Assembly: GCA_013399855.1 (NCBI GenBank)
Contig: VXAY01005801.1
Coordinates: forward strand, 186,001-250,000
DNA: 64,000 bases
Direction of reading: 5' to 3'
DNA from: Oxyruncus cristatus
Lineage: Eukaryota > Chordata > Aves > Passeriformes > Cotingidae
Shown piece by piece: positions 11,880 through 23,354 of the stretch. Both the position numbers and the translations under genes were made by a program. The first letter of the stretch is position 1. Each line of letters starts with the position of its first letter. The notes below the pieces were generated by a model. The model was not told the origin of the DNA. It ran no database searches and saw nothing but the letters and a program-made list of their open reading frames with translations.

Positions 11880-12393
11880 AAACCAGGCAAACCCCAAATG
11901 AAAATCCCACTCATGTACCACTGGGGAGCGGGTTCTGGGGGAGAGGAAGGGAATCATGTCCTGTGATCTGTAGGAAGCACTGTGCACCCACATGGTCTGG
12001 CAGCATCTTTGGGGTTTAACTCTCTTGCTGGTGCCTTGGGTTCTGTTGTACCATCAGCAGTCTCCAGTTTTCTTTTGTCCTTCAAAGATTTTTCCAAAAC
12101 TCTCAGTCCTGAGAGTTTAAGGAACTCCGTTTGCTCATGTGCTGTAGAGCTTTGCGTTTCTTGTGCCCATGTAAAAGTTTGTTGTCTTGGAAAGTCTTTC
12201 TGTTCTTCTCTCCTGCTGATTTTTAGTTGTTTGTTTGATTGTTTGTTTGTCTGTTTTTCACCAAAGGGGGATCTGTACAATGTTATCCATACCTTTAACT
12301 GGACTTTGCTTGTTAACTCCAAGCCATCCCCAGTCAGTCTCTGTTTGTAGCTGAACTTGGCTGAGAGCCTTTGACAAATGAGGTGTTTTGTAG

Positions 12394-12600
12394 GCTGAAC
12401 AAGACAATGGCCACCCCCTTCCTGCCTTTGCCAACCTGCACATTGAGGTCCTCGATGAGAACAACCAGAAGCCTTATTTCACCAGATCCACGTACGAGGG
12501 CTTCATCCTGGAATCCTCCCCGGTGGGAACCACCATCTCAGATAACCAGAACCTCACTGCTCCACTGCAGATCGTGGTGCTGGACAACGATGTGGAGCAG
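12394..12600 (+). CDS. PCDH15: PCDH15 exon: end of EC3 and start of EC4
   Basis: This exon encodes 69 codons in phase 0 at both ends, between a TAG acceptor and a GTATGT donor. Protocadherin-15 is a hair-cell and photoreceptor cadherin that pairs with CDH23 to form the tip link gating mechanotransduction. The product opens [12 protein letters not shown], the end of cadherin repeat EC3. It then gives the linker [10 protein letters not shown] at 12451-12480. This linker has DENNQ where most cadherins have DxNDN, as remembered for mammalian PCDH15. EC4 follows, with [11 protein letters not shown] and the calcium-ligand DND at 12583-12591. An NLT glycosylation sequon is at codons 54-56. By comparison with the remembered human protein about three quarters of residues match. 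Frame, order and motifs make the family assignment firm. Orthologue versus a close paralogue is less certain. Confidence 0.95.
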
Positions 12601-12903
12601 GTATGTGTTGGTCCCTTAGAGTGTCCTTCTTGTGTTTGCATTTTTATTGTTTTCAGGGCTCTTTCTTTTTTTTTTTGTTTTTTAAATTGAGACAAAGCAG
12701 ATTTGATCAATAAATTAAAAAAAGCCCATACCTCAATATCACTTTTTTATATCTCGATCTCCTTTTTGTTTTTGTTCCTAGTTCAGATTAGAGAAGTGAT
12801 TTGAAAGTGCATCCAAGCTGGAAAACTACTCTGTGTTTTATTCAGCTCTCCATTAGTTTAGGATCTGTTCAAGGTGATGAATCCTCAGTGCAAAGAGGAT
12901 TTT

Positions 12904-12991
12904 GGGAGAGGTATGGGCCTTTCCCACAGTGTGGGAAAGTGGGAGAGAGGTGTGGGTCTTTCCCACAGTGTGGCAAAATGGGAGAGAGGGG
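12904..12991 (+). repeat. tandem repeat, 37-39 bp unit, with palindromes
   Basis: Two units and part of a third, each beginning GGGAGAG and carrying CTTTCCCACAGTGTGG. In the first unit 12919-12928 and 12930-12939 form a perfect 10-bp inverted repeat around a single G. It lies 300 bases into the intron. Confidence 0.8.
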
Positions 12992-14017
12992 CTCAGAGCG
13001 GGAGGAAGTCGTAGTTTGAAGTGAGAAGAAGAGGAATAGGAGGGCAGGAGGCTGAAAGTTCAGTCCTTCCTTTGCTTTGCCCAGATTTGGATACCAACGT
13101 TACTCATGGGGATCTTCAAAGGAAGAGTAACCAAGGCGTAGCAGGGCATCACTGCAGGGCTCACGTTTCTTCAGTTCTCACCCAGGCTATTAGAGGGTTT
13201 TTTTTGGCTAATGGTTCTTTTCCCGCTAATTCCTTTTGCCTCTCCAGTTGTTCCCATTGTTCTCTTTGGTTTCTATTCTCTGGTTGTCTTCAGATCCGTA
13301 AGGAAAGCTGAGTTTTGGGATAGGATTTGTAATACTAGTTATACATGTCAGTACTCTTTAGTTCTTAACCTGAAAGTCTGAAAACAACCCCCTGATTTGG
13401 AAGGATTCAGGTTGGACACAGGCAAAGCCATGATTTTTAAGAAACACGAGAGACTGTTGTCACTGAAAGATACTTTTGCATCACTGCACTGGAGTGTTTT
13501 ATTGTCCCAAGAAGCTGTTTTAAAGCCCAAATTCCTGTAGAATATCTCCTTCCTATCCATTAAAACATCTCCTTCGTTTTATGGGCATTGATAAAAAACA
13601 GTTGGAAGGCAGATGGGAATGACTGTTGGATGTGGAGGCTGGATAAAGGGTGTGGGACATCAGCAGGTGTTGCTGAGGGTCTGGATTGGTTGTGAAACAC
13701 TCCTGTTCCATTTTGTTTTGTTAAAAGCAAAGCAGTTTCTTGTTTGATCAAATTCCTGGGATCTTGGATATTAGTATAGGAATAATCAAGGTGTGCAGGC
13801 ACCAGGTGTGTGTTTATAAATGTAATACCTTGTGCTGAACAGAATCTCCTGGTGTGACGTGTTCCTGAGCACAACAGACAGCAAATCACTACAGTTCATG
13901 CCACACTTGCATGGCCTTCGTAAACCGCTAATTTGAGACATTTTCTTGGAAGGCTGCTGGGCTCCTTTGATTTGATCTTTTGGTTCAAATATGCCTTGGT
14001 GCGTGTCTGTCTGTGAC

Positions 14018-14150
14018 AGAGGCTGTGGCTGCCCCATCCCTGAAAGTGTTCCAGGCCAGGTTGGTGCAACCTGGTCCAGTGGAAGGTGTCCCTGCCCATG
14101 GAAAGGGACTGCAATGAGATGAGCTTTAACCTTTCCATGATTCTGGGATC
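14018..14150 (+). mobile_element. CR1 LINE 3' tail
   Basis: Sense CR1 fragment: GAGGCTGTGGCTGCCCCATC, GGAAGGTGTCCCTGCCCATG, ending CCATGATTCTGGGATC. Confidence 0.87.
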
Positions 14151-15581
14151 AGCTGCAATGAGCTTGGAAAATCCTCCTGTGCAGACAGTGTCCAAAGAAT
14201 CCACCCACCACAGCTGGAAAGGGAAGGGCTGAATCCCTTGTGCTTGGAAAGCAAATTCCCCTTTATTAAAGAAAATTCAGTGTCCTGGTTCAGGCTGTTA
14301 AATTGGCTGGCAGTTTTCTATGCTGCTGCTTTTTTGGGGCTCTTTCCCATTTCTGGCAGTTGATACCATTCCACTGAAGGGATGACAGACAGACTTTGGA
14401 CTTCATTAATCTCCAGAGGGTTTCCAGGCTGGAGTTAATAGTGCTGGGATTAACCTTTCCCTGGCAGTTGCACAGCTGTGCCCACGAGGTGTCCAAAGGC
14501 AGATTTGATAATACAAGGTTCTCTGCTCTAACTATATATTAGATAATATACACTACAGAAAATTAGGGTTACTTGGAACTGCTAAATCCTGAATTTGGGC
14601 TGACTCTGACTGAATCATGGAAGTGCCAGGTAGATAGCAAGCCCACATGCTATGTACACGCTCTCAAAATGCAAATGTTTAATTTCAGAAGCTTCTGCAC
14701 GGAAGAGCGGCTTGTTCTTTTACTTCCCTAGGTTTGTAATGTAATCTTGGGATTTCTGTTCTCCACCAAAAGTGCTTTGTGTTACTCACTTAGTCAGTAC
14801 AAGTTCAATACTTCGAGTTTTGAGGAGTGCTCTGAGAATCGTCACAAGCAGTTTGACCACTGGGCTCCTCTTTAGTCCATCAGCACATTCCCGTGAATTC
14901 CTCTCAATACTTGGATATTGAAAAGGGAATCTCCTGTGGACATGACAGTCCAAGAGCCCAAATGTTTTTCCTATGAATCTACATCACGTTTTAGTTTTCA
15001 CTGGATACTGGATAACAGGAGTTTGGAGGAGTGATGAAAATAGACTTCAGCCACACGATGCAAAACAAGACGGAGACAAAAGGGAATTATTTTTGTTTCT
15101 TATTGGAAAAGTTTAATATTTCAGTGTGGCGTGATGAGTAACTGCCAAGAATTTCCAGACTGGGAAATGATTGTGGCATAAAGCCTGAATTCTGACACCC
15201 CAGCCCGTCCCCCAAAGTAAGGACAAAATAAGGGAGATCTCCCTCCCTGCTGGGCTGTAATTCCATGTGCTGGGAAGATGGGCTGTGCTGGAACTTGGCC
15301 AGTGGCCCTCATGTCCCTTCTCCTTGCTGCCAGGCTGGGGCTGCTCCTGAAAGGCCCCTTCCCCCAGGTCTGAGGGATAAGGACCATGGACACAGGAGAT
15401 ACAGGGGCAGGGAAGGATTGCTCTGTCTCAACACCTGGGCCCAGATTCTACAACTGGATCAGTTTTTGTTTTGTTGCTGCTTAAGACCAACAAATGTGAT
15501 CCATCAGATCTGCCAGAGGAGATGCATCCTCTTTTCCAGAGTGCTGTGGTCATACCTCGGGTATGACAAGAGAGAGGGGGG

Positions 15582-15956
15582 TGCTCACCTGGAGAAGAGA
15601 AGGCCCCAGGGAGACCTCAGAGCCCCTTGCAGTCCCTAAAGGGGCTCCAGGAGAGCTGGAGAGGGACTTTGGAGAAGGGCCTGGTGGGACAGGACAAGGG
15701 GAAATGGCTTCAAACTGCCAGAGTTGGTTTACATTGGATATACAGATGAAATACACCCTGGGAGGGTGGGGAGGCCCTGGCCCAGGTTGCCCAGAGAAGC
15801 TGTGGCTGCCCCTGGATCCCTGGAAGTGTCCAAGGCCAGGCTGGATGGGGCTTGGAGCAACCTGGGCTGGTGGAAGGTGTCCCTGCCCATGGCAGGGGGT
15901 AGGACTGGATGGGCTTTAAGGTCCCTTCCAACCCAAACCATTCTGGGATTCTATGG
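15582..15956 (+). mobile_element. CR1 LINE 3' end
   Basis: Sense CR1 starting in CACCTGGAGAAGAGAAGGCC, through GCCCAGAGAAGCTGTGGCTG to CCAACCCAAACCATTCTGGG and a GATTCTATGG tail. About 40 bases around 15723-15762 differ from other copies at the position where they read GAGAGATGGGATATTGGGAA. Confidence 0.9.
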
Positions 15957-16369
15957 AAAGCTCTTCAGCATTTTTGTCAGCTCCACTTGGGAGGAAAAGA
16001 TGTCAAAAGGTGAAACCAAGGACCAGGATGGTGCTGAGCAGTGCTTTAATTCCAGATTCTTTCAGTCACCACCAGAGCCCCTCCAGCCCCTGCACAAAGC
16101 AAGACTAGAAAGTCGGACACCAGAAAGGGCTCCAGCCCTTTTCAAATTTTTCAGGTTGGGGTGGAAAGGGCCATGTTCCTCCTGGAATGAAAAGCTGACA
16201 GAAAAGTTTTGGACAAAGTCACCTTCTGTTCCTCACGGAGATGAGTCACTGATGGGAGATGGCAATAAACAAGTGTCAGCTTCAGTGATGCCACTAATGA
16301 GCAGTAACATTGGTTTAAAACAGGGAAGATACACAAAACCCCAAATTCCTTGAGGACTCCAAGGAACTC

Positions 16370-16384
16370 AGAGAGAGAGAGAAC
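16370..16384 (+). repeat. (GA)n microsatellite
   Basis: A short run of about seven GA dinucleotides. Confidence 0.7.
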
Positions 16385-16993
16385 AGCTTCAGAGGGCAGA
16401 AACCATGAGATATTCACCCTAAACAAATAAAGGAAGAAACACAGTGCTACAGGAGTGATTCAGTGTTCATATTTTTAATTTCCTTTAAGTGAAAGATCCC
16501 CCAAATTAAAAACCCTCAATCTTCATAAATTCTAAAGGAAGAGAGGTAGCCTTTTGGCTTTGCCTTTCCCTTCTGTTTTAATAATGATATTAATGGGCTG
16601 TTTCATTCTGGGAGGAATATTTCCTGAATTATTCTTGTCTGCCACAACTGGTGGGGTGGCCCAGAAGTGCTTCTCAGGGCCAGCAGTGTTATGAGAACTC
16701 TCCTCTCGAGAGAACATCAACTGCAAGTTCAAAACAACAAGTTCAAACAACAGCTGCGAAAGATAAAAGCAGTCAAGCAGATATTAGAGAAAAATGCTTC
16801 AGTGTTCCTGGTTAAAAAAAAAATATAGATCTATTAATTTCCTTATCTGGATATATTATTGGAAACCCATAACCTGCACTTGTAGTTACATTTAAAACTT
16901 ACTTTATCCATTATTTGCTCTGTACGCTCCAGTTGCTACCGAGACTCCTTTAAGTAAAAGAATCATTTAAAAATTCCACAAGTTCTCTGAAAA

Positions 16994-17100
16994 CACAGAT
17001 CACAGAATATCCTGAGCTGGAAGGGACCCACAGGGATCAAGTCCAGCTCTTGCACAGGATAACCCAAGAATCCCACCATGCTCCTGAGATACTGAGCAGT
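16994..17100 (-). mobile_element. CR1 LINE 3' tail, antisense
   Basis: Reverse complement of a CR1 tail: ATCACAGAATATCCTGAGCT, GGAAGGGACCCACAGGGATC, AAGTCCAGCTC. Confidence 0.85.
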
Positions 17101-17311
17101 TACCTGCTTCCTCTGACTTCAAGTCCATAGGCAACGGAGGCGTCAGCCAAGAAAGCATCTGGGAAAAGAGAATCTGGAGGGGCACAGTAATGCCCTGGGC
17201 CTTATCCCTCTGCCCAGGGATGCTGCCCAGGCTGCAGGGATCCACAGGAGCACCAGGGGTACCACACAGGGGCTGTTCTGAACATCAGTGTCCATCAGCA
17301 CCTCCCCTGTG

Positions 17312-17555
17312 GAGACAGGCTGGGAGCGCTGGGGCTGCTCAGCCTGGAGAGGAGAAGGTTCTGTGGAGACCCCACAGCACCTTCCAGGATCTGAGGGAGC
17401 TACAGGGAAGCTGGAGAGGGACTGGTCATCAGAGTCTGCGTCCAAGGCCAGGCTTGGAGCAGCCTGGTCGAGTTGGAAGGTGTCCCTGCCCATGGCAGGG
17501 GGTGGGACTGGGTGGTCTTTAGGGACCCTTCCCACCCAAACCATGCCATGATTGA
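17312..17555 (+). mobile_element. CR1 LINE 3' end, internally deleted
   Basis: Starts GAGACAGGCTGGGAGCGCTG and CAGCCTGGAGAGGAGAAGG. It then jumps from CTGGAGAGGGACTGG to GTCCAAGGCCAGGCTTGGAG, skipping about 150 bases present in other copies, and ends in a worn CCAAACCATGCCATGATTG. Confidence 0.82.
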
Positions 17556-17639
17556 TGCACAGGGCAGCTTTCTCACCAACCCTAATCACTAGATAAATGA
17601 GTTGTCTCCCATGGAAGCCCAAGAGTAAGGAAGCCAGTG

Positions 17640-18140
17640 GCTTGGGAAGTCTTACGTAAAGAGCCCTCAGATGAGACTGTTTAAATTCCTCATCTCAGCT
17701 CTGGTTTACTCAGGTCTTAAGGTACCCGTGTGGCTTAATTTAATTTATGCCATTTAAACAGACCACTTAATTATATCAGCACTTGGCAGGGCTGCTCTAG
17801 TTAAAGGTCTGTTTGCAATGTCACATCTGTAAATTAATTTTTGGAAGGTTTATAGCAGGACTCAATTATAATTCCCACGGGGTTTAAATTTAGAACGTGT
17901 TTTGTTCTTTTTTTTTTTTTTTTTTCCTCAAGACACACAGTTCAGATGCCCACTTTCTTCCTGCATTTATCAGAGGACAGGGAGTCATTTTAACACGAAA
18001 TACAGTCTCAACTGCTTTTTCAATTAGAAGACAGAATTCATTATGTTTAGCCAGTGCCACTAGTGGAAAGTGAGATGCACAGGCACGGAGAGCCTTGATG
18101 TCAGCCTTTCATCAGCAATCCTGACTCAGTAAATACATTC
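17640..18140. promoter_or_regulatory. repeat-free AT-rich stretch, candidate conserved element
   Basis: No transposon is seen. It contains TTAATTTAATTTATGCCATT and ACTTAATTATATCAGC, which are homeodomain-like cores, and a poly-T run near 17910-17926. This is only a candidate, with no conservation data. Confidence 0.17.
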
Positions 18141-18391
18141 ATTTACTGAGGTACAGTGAAGCCAGCAGAACATTCAGACCTGCAGAAGTTAATGAGCATC
18201 CCCTGTGCTTACAAACCCACCCTGAGCTACCATTTAGTCCCCCCAGCCTTTCTCTGCTGGAAGCCTCCTGCCCACCCCAGGCTGGAGGCTCTCCATGAAT
18301 CTCTGGCACGTGGATTAACACGTGGGAAGTTAAATTTGGTTCTCTGCTCCCTCACAGCCGCGTTACAGCTGCACCATTTCCTGGCCTTGGA

Positions 18392-18694
18392 CTGGTTTGG
18401 GCTGGAAGGGACCGTCAAGATCATCGCATCACTAGCCAAGAACTCCTTCCCAATCTCCCATCTCTCCCTGCCCTCTGGCAGTGGGAAGCCATTCCCTGTG
18501 TCCTGTCCCTCCATCCCTTGTCCCCAGTCCCTCTCCAGCTCTCCTGGAGCCCCTTTAGGCCCTACAAGGGGCTCTCAGGTCTCCCTGGAGCCTTCTCTGC
18601 TCCAGGGGAACCCCCTCAGCTCTCCCAGCCTGGCTCCAGAGCAGAGGGGCTCCAGCCCCGGGATCAACTTCAGTGGCCTCCTCTGGACTCCTCC
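18392..18694 (-). mobile_element. CR1 LINE 3' end, antisense, internally deleted
   Basis: The + strand reads TGGTTTGGGCTGGAAGGGAC, then jumps to CCTGCCCTCTGGCAGTGGGA, then CCAGCTCTCCTGGAGCCCCT and CTCCCAGCCTGGCTCCAGAG. The middle block (GCTTCTCTGGGCAACC) is missing. The 253-codon open frame at 18156-18917 crosses it and is not a gene. Confidence 0.85.
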
Positions 18695-19740
18695 TGTCTT
18701 TCTTGTGCTGGGACCAATAACCCCACTTGCTGTGCCTCTGCAAGGCTGTGGATCTCACTTGTGTCTAGTGAAAGTGGGAAAGACTTTCTCCTTTCCCCCA
18801 GAAACGAGGAGGGCAGATGCTGGAAACATCTCTGCAACAAAGCAACTCTTCCGTGGGCGTTTCGTGGCTGATCATCCTCCACATGGAGAATGCTGGAAAA
18901 CCCAGATGTGTCATTAAAGTGTCTTTGTTATTGCTGCAGCTCTTTTGAGATGAGCCTGTGCTGGCAATCAGGAAGTTTGGATAGTCTTGGAGCTCGTTCT
19001 GGCTACCCTGGAGAACTTCACAGCCAAACGAGTTCCCTCCAAAAAATCCTTGGGGATGTTGAAACACATCCAGAATATATGTCCTTGTCTGCTCAGTCTT
19101 GACGATACCATTTACTTTGGTTTAGTCTTAGTAAATTTTGGAAAACTGTTTGCTTTGGGAGGAGTTGTAAACCCTTGTGTGTGGAGAGCAGCAGCAGGGA
19201 CGGAACATTAACATCCAGGCAGGAACTTCTCCAGAGATTTTTCAAGCAGAGCACATCCAAGGCCATGCTTTGTTTACTGAGTGTGCACTGGAGCCCTTTG
19301 TGTGCCTCCTTTTGGGGCAGTTTTTTGTCTGTAGCCGTTAATTCCCCAGATGTCCTGCTCTCCTGATGGCCCTCAGCCCCAGGTTTGTGTTTCCTCGCTG
19401 GGATTCATGTTGTGCCCTCTTTCCCTTCATAGGTCGCCCCAGGTGCCCTGCCTGTAGATATTGGGTGTTGTGTTTGAAAAGCTCCTTTTCTCACTTTAAT
19501 TGTGTGATTTCTTTACTTATTTCCTCTTGCCCTCCTTCGTTTTTCTCTGACCTGATGGTGTTTGAGGCTGGGGCTGTCCCTTGGTTTGTGAAGCCTACAA
19601 AGAGCCCTTTAAACACATTGGACCAAATTCAGGGCATAAAGTCATGTGTTTCATGTGAAGGTTCATTAAATGCTTAATGTTCATTAAATAATTATATGTC
19701 TTCACAGGCATCTTAAGTATTACAAAAAGTGCTTTTTTAA

Positions 19741-19800
19741 TTTAAAAAGTACCTACTAAACCATGTCAGGTTTAAAAGTACCTGCTAAACCCTCTCAGGG
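19741..19800 (+). repeat. 30-bp tandem duplication
   Basis: Two adjacent diverged copies of a 30-base unit, each of the form TTTAAAA-GTACCT-CTAAACC-TCAGG. Confidence 0.85.
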
Positions 19801-22058
19801 TTGGAACTCTTTGCTTGAAACGGCCCTTGCGGGTTGCGTGTGCACTCTTTTGTGTGGATTCTGATCCTTTCCTACATAAAATTACATGCTAAACAATTTC
19901 TCAGAGACCAGCCTTGCCTGCCTGACCCAGTAATGTACCCAGAAAACACCGTGTTTAAGTGCAGGCCCTAAAATAAAATAGTTTAAAAAATTCAAGTATT
20001 GGCAATAGTGTTGGCAGCACTGCTGGGTTGTTTCCCACAGTCCTATTCTCTCACATGAAATGTTCAGTCATGTGATCTGACTTTCTTGCAGCACAGAATG
20101 TGATAGTAGTGTAAAATATCCATGCTGATGATGTAAAGGCATAACAATGCTTTTCCAGATTAAGGAAAGATTAAGGAAATAAAATTGCTCTGTAGGTCCG
20201 ACATGTATGGGAGGTACATGAACTAGGCATTGATTGCTGTAAAGGCAATTTAACTTCCACATTAGGATAACATTTCTAATATGGGAATAGCAAAGGAATA
20301 GGATGGATTACTCTGGGAGGGCGTGAGATCTCCGTCGTTGCTTTTCCTGGGGAGCAAATTAGGAGAAAAATACTGTTTATTAGTGTTCAAAATGACATGG
20401 GAAGCCAGAAGTGTAGCAACTAACAGGGGTTTTTGTAAATTAAATTTTTGCCTGACTTTATAGTGTCTGCAAAGGGAACAATTATTGGCAACTACCTCCT
20501 GTAATTTTTCATGGAATAAAGACATTGCTGTTTGCATTGCTAACTGGAAAAGGAATTGTAATTTTCCTGGGAGCTGGCATTGCAGCAAAGCTTGAGGGAA
20601 TGAGAAACCACTTGTTTGGAACAGTGGGATAGTTCTTCCACGTAGCTGGCAGCAACGGGAATGCTTTCTCCTTTAAACTGGGCAATCTTTGCCTTCCAAG
20701 GCCTGGGCTTTGTTTTGGCTCATTAAGAGAAGTTTCTCTTTCTCCTTCTGATTGTGCTGATGTCGTTCTGATGCCACTCAGTGCCTGTTGGTGACCTCTG
20801 CAGTGCTCTGGGGGGTCTAATCCTATAGGACTGACACTAATGGCAGGTAGGAATTAACCCTCTGGAAGCATTTTGGATTCAGGTCGAGAAAATATTGAGA
20901 GAAGAAGAGCCTAAAGCTCCCTTTTTTTTTTGTTAATTTGCTGAATTCAGCTGTTTGTGCCTGTGCTGGGTGTCCTACCCTGTGCGGGGTGGGTTCTGTG
21001 CAGTGATGTTGGAAAGCAGCTGGTAAAATCCCGAATTTTCTGTTAGGTTTTGTTCACCCCTCTGGTCCCTCATCTCCATGTTATTTGGGGCAGGTCAAAC
21101 CAGTTTTTACGGGACTTGTCTCCCCGCCTTTTGTGCTTTCTGGGATTGAATTTGCACTCCACCAGCTTGGCTTCATCTAACAGAAATAAACTCTCACTCG
21201 TGACCGGGAGTAGCACAAGAAGTCAGGTTAAATTAGCCACATTATGGACAAGGACACAGGAATTTGTTGGAATGCTGGAGGCACTAAAAGCTAATGTAGT
21301 TTGTTTGCAAATTTAACTAATGTAGAGTGACCCTTGCAGTCCAGTCAGTTAAATAACTCAATAACATTGTGAAAGAGATGGAAGTCTGGAGTGACTGAAG
21401 TACTCGTGAAGACAGGAGTAAATTTACAATGCCTTGACTTGCCTTCATTTACCTTAAAATGTTACTTTCTAATGGAAATGGTGCCACAGTTCATTTATTA
21501 TGTTTCTTTTCCCTTGATCAACTGAGAAGTTCATAATTCTGCATCAATATATTTTGATTCTTTTTGAGATGCAGAGAGTCTCTGAGCTGCATCTATTTAA
21601 TGATGCACTTCAGCACATCATTATACTTTTCATTGCACCAACCCAACTGTTTTACTGCTCTGTTAATCAAGATCAGTTTTGTTTTGGTTTTAATAGGCTT
21701 GAATCTGGTTTCTTATATTGTTATATTTGGCTTAGAAATTACTGTTTCAATGGGGGAAAAAAAGCAGCCATTTAAAACTAACAGATGCAGGTATTTGTTT
21801 ACCATTGGATTTTCTCACTCTAGAGGTTAAAGTAGGGGTTTAATACATTTTTCATGAAGAAGATTAGGTTTTCAGGCCAGCAGTGGGGGTTTTTACCTTT
21901 TTTTTTTTTACATTTTTGAGGATTCTTAGTCACAACCTTTGTACTTTCTGCCTATTTAGGTTTCAACTAAAGCAAGCACTTGCATCAATTAATTGGAGAG
22001 TTAATGGTGTAGCTGAATTTCTAATAAAACACCCTTTTTTTCTTGATGTCCTTTGAAG

Positions 22059-22193
22059 ACCAAGGATCCCCAGCTCCACCTCTTCCTGAACGATTACAAC
22101 ACGTTTTTCACTGTGACTCCGAGTGGCATCACCCGCTACCTCACCCTGCTGCAGCCCCTGGACAGAGAAACCCAGCAGCTCTACACCTTCTCG
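22059..22193 (+). CDS. PCDH15: PCDH15 exon: middle of EC4
   Basis: This exon encodes 45 codons in phase 0, from an AAG acceptor to a GTGAGT donor. The product begins [13 protein letters not shown] and ends QQLYTFS. It carries the strand pair typical of a cadherin repeat, including [15 protein letters not shown]. The LDRE motif is at 22158-22169; its glutamate is a calcium ligand for the linker. It continues directly from the previous exon (DVEQ to TKDP) and into the next (YTFS to MTAS). Residues facing calcium are retained. Changes from the remembered mammalian protein fall mostly on surface positions. The next exon is only 1.0 kb away, the shortest intron in the window. Confidence 0.95.
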
Positions 22194-23204
22194 GTGAGTG
22201 ACCACCCCTGGCAGGCCCTTCAGGATCGGTCAGAGCTTGTTGGGAGAGAGGGTTGATTCCGACATCCCTGGAGATCAGGAAAATGGCCCAGGAGGAGGAA
22301 ACGGCGAAACTAGGGGGAGCTGGTGGGGCAGTGCCTTCCTCCAAGCTGCTTCTCCAGTTTGAGGGCAGCATTTAGATCCCCCTGAGCATCATGTCCATGG
22401 TCCCAGGTGTGTCCCCTGCTCCTCACCCCCTCCCATGGCAGCATCTGAGCCCTGTTTTTTATACCTGGCCTTTGAGGCCATCGTTGCCTTTCTTGGCTCG
22501 TCCCCTGAGCCAGGAACGTGACACCCGTCTTGGTCTTTTTGCTTGACTTCAGGGGCAAATAAAAAAACCAGGCTGCAATAAACCACAGCCAGCAGTATTT
22601 AAAAAAAATAGAGAGGAAAAAATGGACTTAATGGTCCCTCAGGCTGTGAGTAAACAGCAGCCCTACAGCAATTTGGAAGTGGGCTGTTCCTCCGCTGGCA
22701 TTCCCAATCTGTGCCTCCCCCTTTCCTGTCCTTTCAGCAGTTGAAAGGAGAGCTCACATTTCCTCTCTGGAGTAAAAAAGGCCTTTAGCTCTTTAAGTGC
22801 CACCTCAGAATGCTCTCTTGGAGGTTTAAGAGAGGTGGAGGAGATCCTGTGTGTGGTGATGTCCAGGTGAGACCTGACAGGTGGCTCATCCCTCCCAGCC
22901 ACGCGCTGGGGCTCGTATCCTGGCCCCAAGCCCGGGAAATTCCAGGTGATTCCCTCTCATTTCTCCTGTTCACCTGACACAGAGCATTTCTAAGGTATGG
23001 GTTGGCTTTTGCTTTTCCCCTGAGCTTTTCCCCTGAGCCTCTGTAGGCTCAAGCTCGGCTGAAGCCTCGTGGAATTCGGAAGTGCAGAGAGAAGTGACAT
23101 GCTGACTTTTGCTTCTCACGCTGTATTTCCTCACAGTTGGAATTGTATTAAGAACACAGAATTAAAATATGTTCCTATCCTGCTTGTTTTTTTTCCTGCT
23201 GAAG
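22194..23204 (+). other. PCDH15: PCDH15 intron (1.01 kb)
   Basis: GTGAGT to AAG. It contains no CR1 copy, unlike all the longer introns. A 14-bp tandem repeat with GCTTTTCCCCTGA occurs near 23010-23038. Nothing else is seen. Confidence 0.9.
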
Positions 23205-23354
23205 ATGACAGCTTCAGATGGAGTACAGGAGAGTGTCCCAGTGACTGTCAATATCGTGGTGATCGATGCAAATGATAATTCCCCCACCTTCTCCAATATC
23301 TCTTACAATGTCAAGATTTATACGGATATGAAGCCCGGGGAAGGTGTTATAAAG
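23205..23354 (+). CDS. PCDH15: PCDH15 exon: end of EC4, EC4-EC5 linker, start of EC5
   Basis: This exon encodes 50 codons, phase 0 at both ends, with a GTAATT donor. The product runs from [10 protein letters not shown] to KPGEGVIK. It has the canonical calcium-binding linker DANDNSPTF at 23265-23291, so the EC4-EC5 junction should be fully calcium-bound and stiff. The xDG of TASDG supplies a further ligand. The sequon NIS at codons 31-33 is absent from the mammalian protein as I remember it, so it may be a bird-lineage glycosylation site. This is the least conserved of the eight exons against the remembered human sequence. The [13 protein letters not shown] stretch is recognisable and sets the family. 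Confidence 0.95.

Larger units (their letters stand above)
1..12393 (+). other. PCDH15: PCDH15 intron, 3' portion, upstream of first visible exon
   Basis: This is the non-coding run-up to the first exon of the window, ending in a TAG acceptor. Its 5' end is outside the window. It holds CR1 copies at 1-250, 1127-1212, 1536-1832, 3457-3555, 4148-4422, 4969-5460, 6086-6447, 6451-6610, 8225-8906, 10385-10778 and 11708-11879, and a run of 22 A at 5759-5780. The stretches 1833-3456, 6611-8224, 8907-10227 and 10779-11707 carry no repeat or gene that I can name. The assignment as intron is inferred from the phase-0 exon that follows. Confidence 0.85.
12601..22058 (+). other. PCDH15: PCDH15 intron (9.46 kb)
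   Basis: The intron starts GTATGT and ends AAG, and joins phase-0 exons. It holds a 38-bp tandem repeat at 12904-12991, CR1 copies at 14018-14150, 15582-15956, 16994-17100, 17312-17555 and 18392-18694, and a 30-bp tandem duplication at 19741-19800. From 18695 to 22058 I see no transposon, RNA gene or coding signal. Short poly-T and AT-rich runs are the only features there. Confidence 0.9.

Noticed and set aside
15563..16353. 118- and 209-codon open frames, + strand
   Set aside because: They are driven by the CR1 copy at 15582-15956. The part beyond the repeat resembles no family.
18156..18917. 253-codon open frame, + strand, longest in the window
   Set aside because: It is read-through of an antisense CR1 copy plus flanking sequence. 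It shows no domain, no conserved motif and no splice context.
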